This document shows, in pieces, positions 61,342-61,515 of a stretch of DNA of 61,515 bases. A program made the position numbers and the translations under genes. Below the pieces are notes generated by a model that was not told the origin of the DNA, did not search any database, and saw nothing but the letters and a program-made list of their open reading frames with translations. The number at the start of each line of letters is the position of its first letter. Positions within the stretch are counted from its first letter, which is position 1. This DNA comes from CABMKH01 sp040797625 (lineage in GTDB: Bacteria; Bacillota; Clostridia; Tissierellales; Tissierellaceae). The stretch is taken from positions 1 to 61,515 of the forward strand of contig JBQHQH010000015.1 of NCBI GenBank assembly GCA_052067355.1. The letters run 5' to 3'.

Positions 61342-61515
61342 ATGGCTAAATATTAAGTTGATAATTGTAAGAATAATTTTAGGGTATATATTATATAACA
61401 GTAAGGCTCTGTAAACTAAATATGAAAAAATAGTACAATATCTTCATAGAATTGCTTTAAGTTTCTTTGGATTGCTTTAAATTTCGCTTTCCATATGATA
61501 AAGCTTCGTCTATGA

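Noticed and set aside
61451..61485. Tandem repeat ATTGCTTTAA(G/A)TTTC
   Set aside because: Only two short imperfect units at the window edge; too little to interpret.

Overview
The window is AT-rich DNA with tightly packed genes and strong GGAGG-type ribosome binding sites. Its gene content points to an anaerobic, probably spore-forming, amino-acid-fermenting Firmicute of the Clostridia/Tissierellia type: a one-chain pyruvate:ferredoxin oxidoreductase, YtaF, a GrdB-related protein, a hydroxyacyl-CoA dehydratase-like protein with its activase, T-box and BglG-type antitermination, and many PTS systems. I see no rRNA, tRNA, CRISPR array, transposase or phage gene.

Layout. 1-1422: structured leader RNA, DUF6506 protein and a convergent AraC regulator. 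1619-5326: beta-glucoside PTS operon (secreted histidine phosphatase, EIIBC, GH1 6-phospho-beta-glucosidase). 5378-7176: ytaF and a secreted stalk-domain protein, separated by a triple 11-bp direct repeat. 7226-9675 (minus): two membrane proteins (one DUF3100) and an M20 amidohydrolase. 9781-18268: a threonine T-box leads aspartokinase, asd, hom, thrC, thrB, then a TGS/uridine-kinase-like protein and dihydrofolate reductase. 18548-27113: a sigma-54 promoter, a TRAP transporter, a LarA-like (nickel-pincer racemase superfamily) protein, five small proteins I cannot assign, and a PAS/AAA+ sigma-54 activator. 27185-30876: pyruvate:ferredoxin oxidoreductase behind a second copy of the leader RNA. 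30955-42345: FmdE-like protein, nickel/peptide-type ABC transporter, larE, larB, larC (split by a -1 frameshift site), DJ-1-like protein, and a YjiM/YjiL-like ATP-driven iron-sulfur pair. 42397-43023 (minus): cutC. 43226-55287: a PRD regulator, two lactose/cellobiose-type PTS permeases, a GrdB-related protein, two M42 peptidase homologues (one with its metal ligands replaced), an M20 dipeptidase and a glycosylasparaginase. 55468-57888: ABC exporter. 58025-58573 (minus): helical protein of unknown function. 58704-61290: a LicT/GlcT-like antiterminator and a GlcNAc/glucose-type EIICB, each behind its own RAT/terminator.

How the parts may work together. The larE-larB-larC genes make the nickel-pincer nucleotide cofactor, and the ABC transporter beside them plausibly supplies nickel. 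The only LarA homologue in the window is in the sigma-54 operon, where it keeps the His/His/Lys/His pattern of cofactor-bound LarA. I therefore read the TRAP/LarA-like/five-gene/sigma-54 cluster as an inducible uptake and catabolic system for a carboxylate, possibly a hydroxy acid; it is the best candidate here for an undescribed system. A second candidate is the PTS-peptidase-glycosylasparaginase region, which could take up and dismantle glycosylated asparagine or short glycopeptides. A related ~80-bp sequence precedes three of its transcription units.

All functions are inferred from sequence motifs, family memory and context. No database search was possible.
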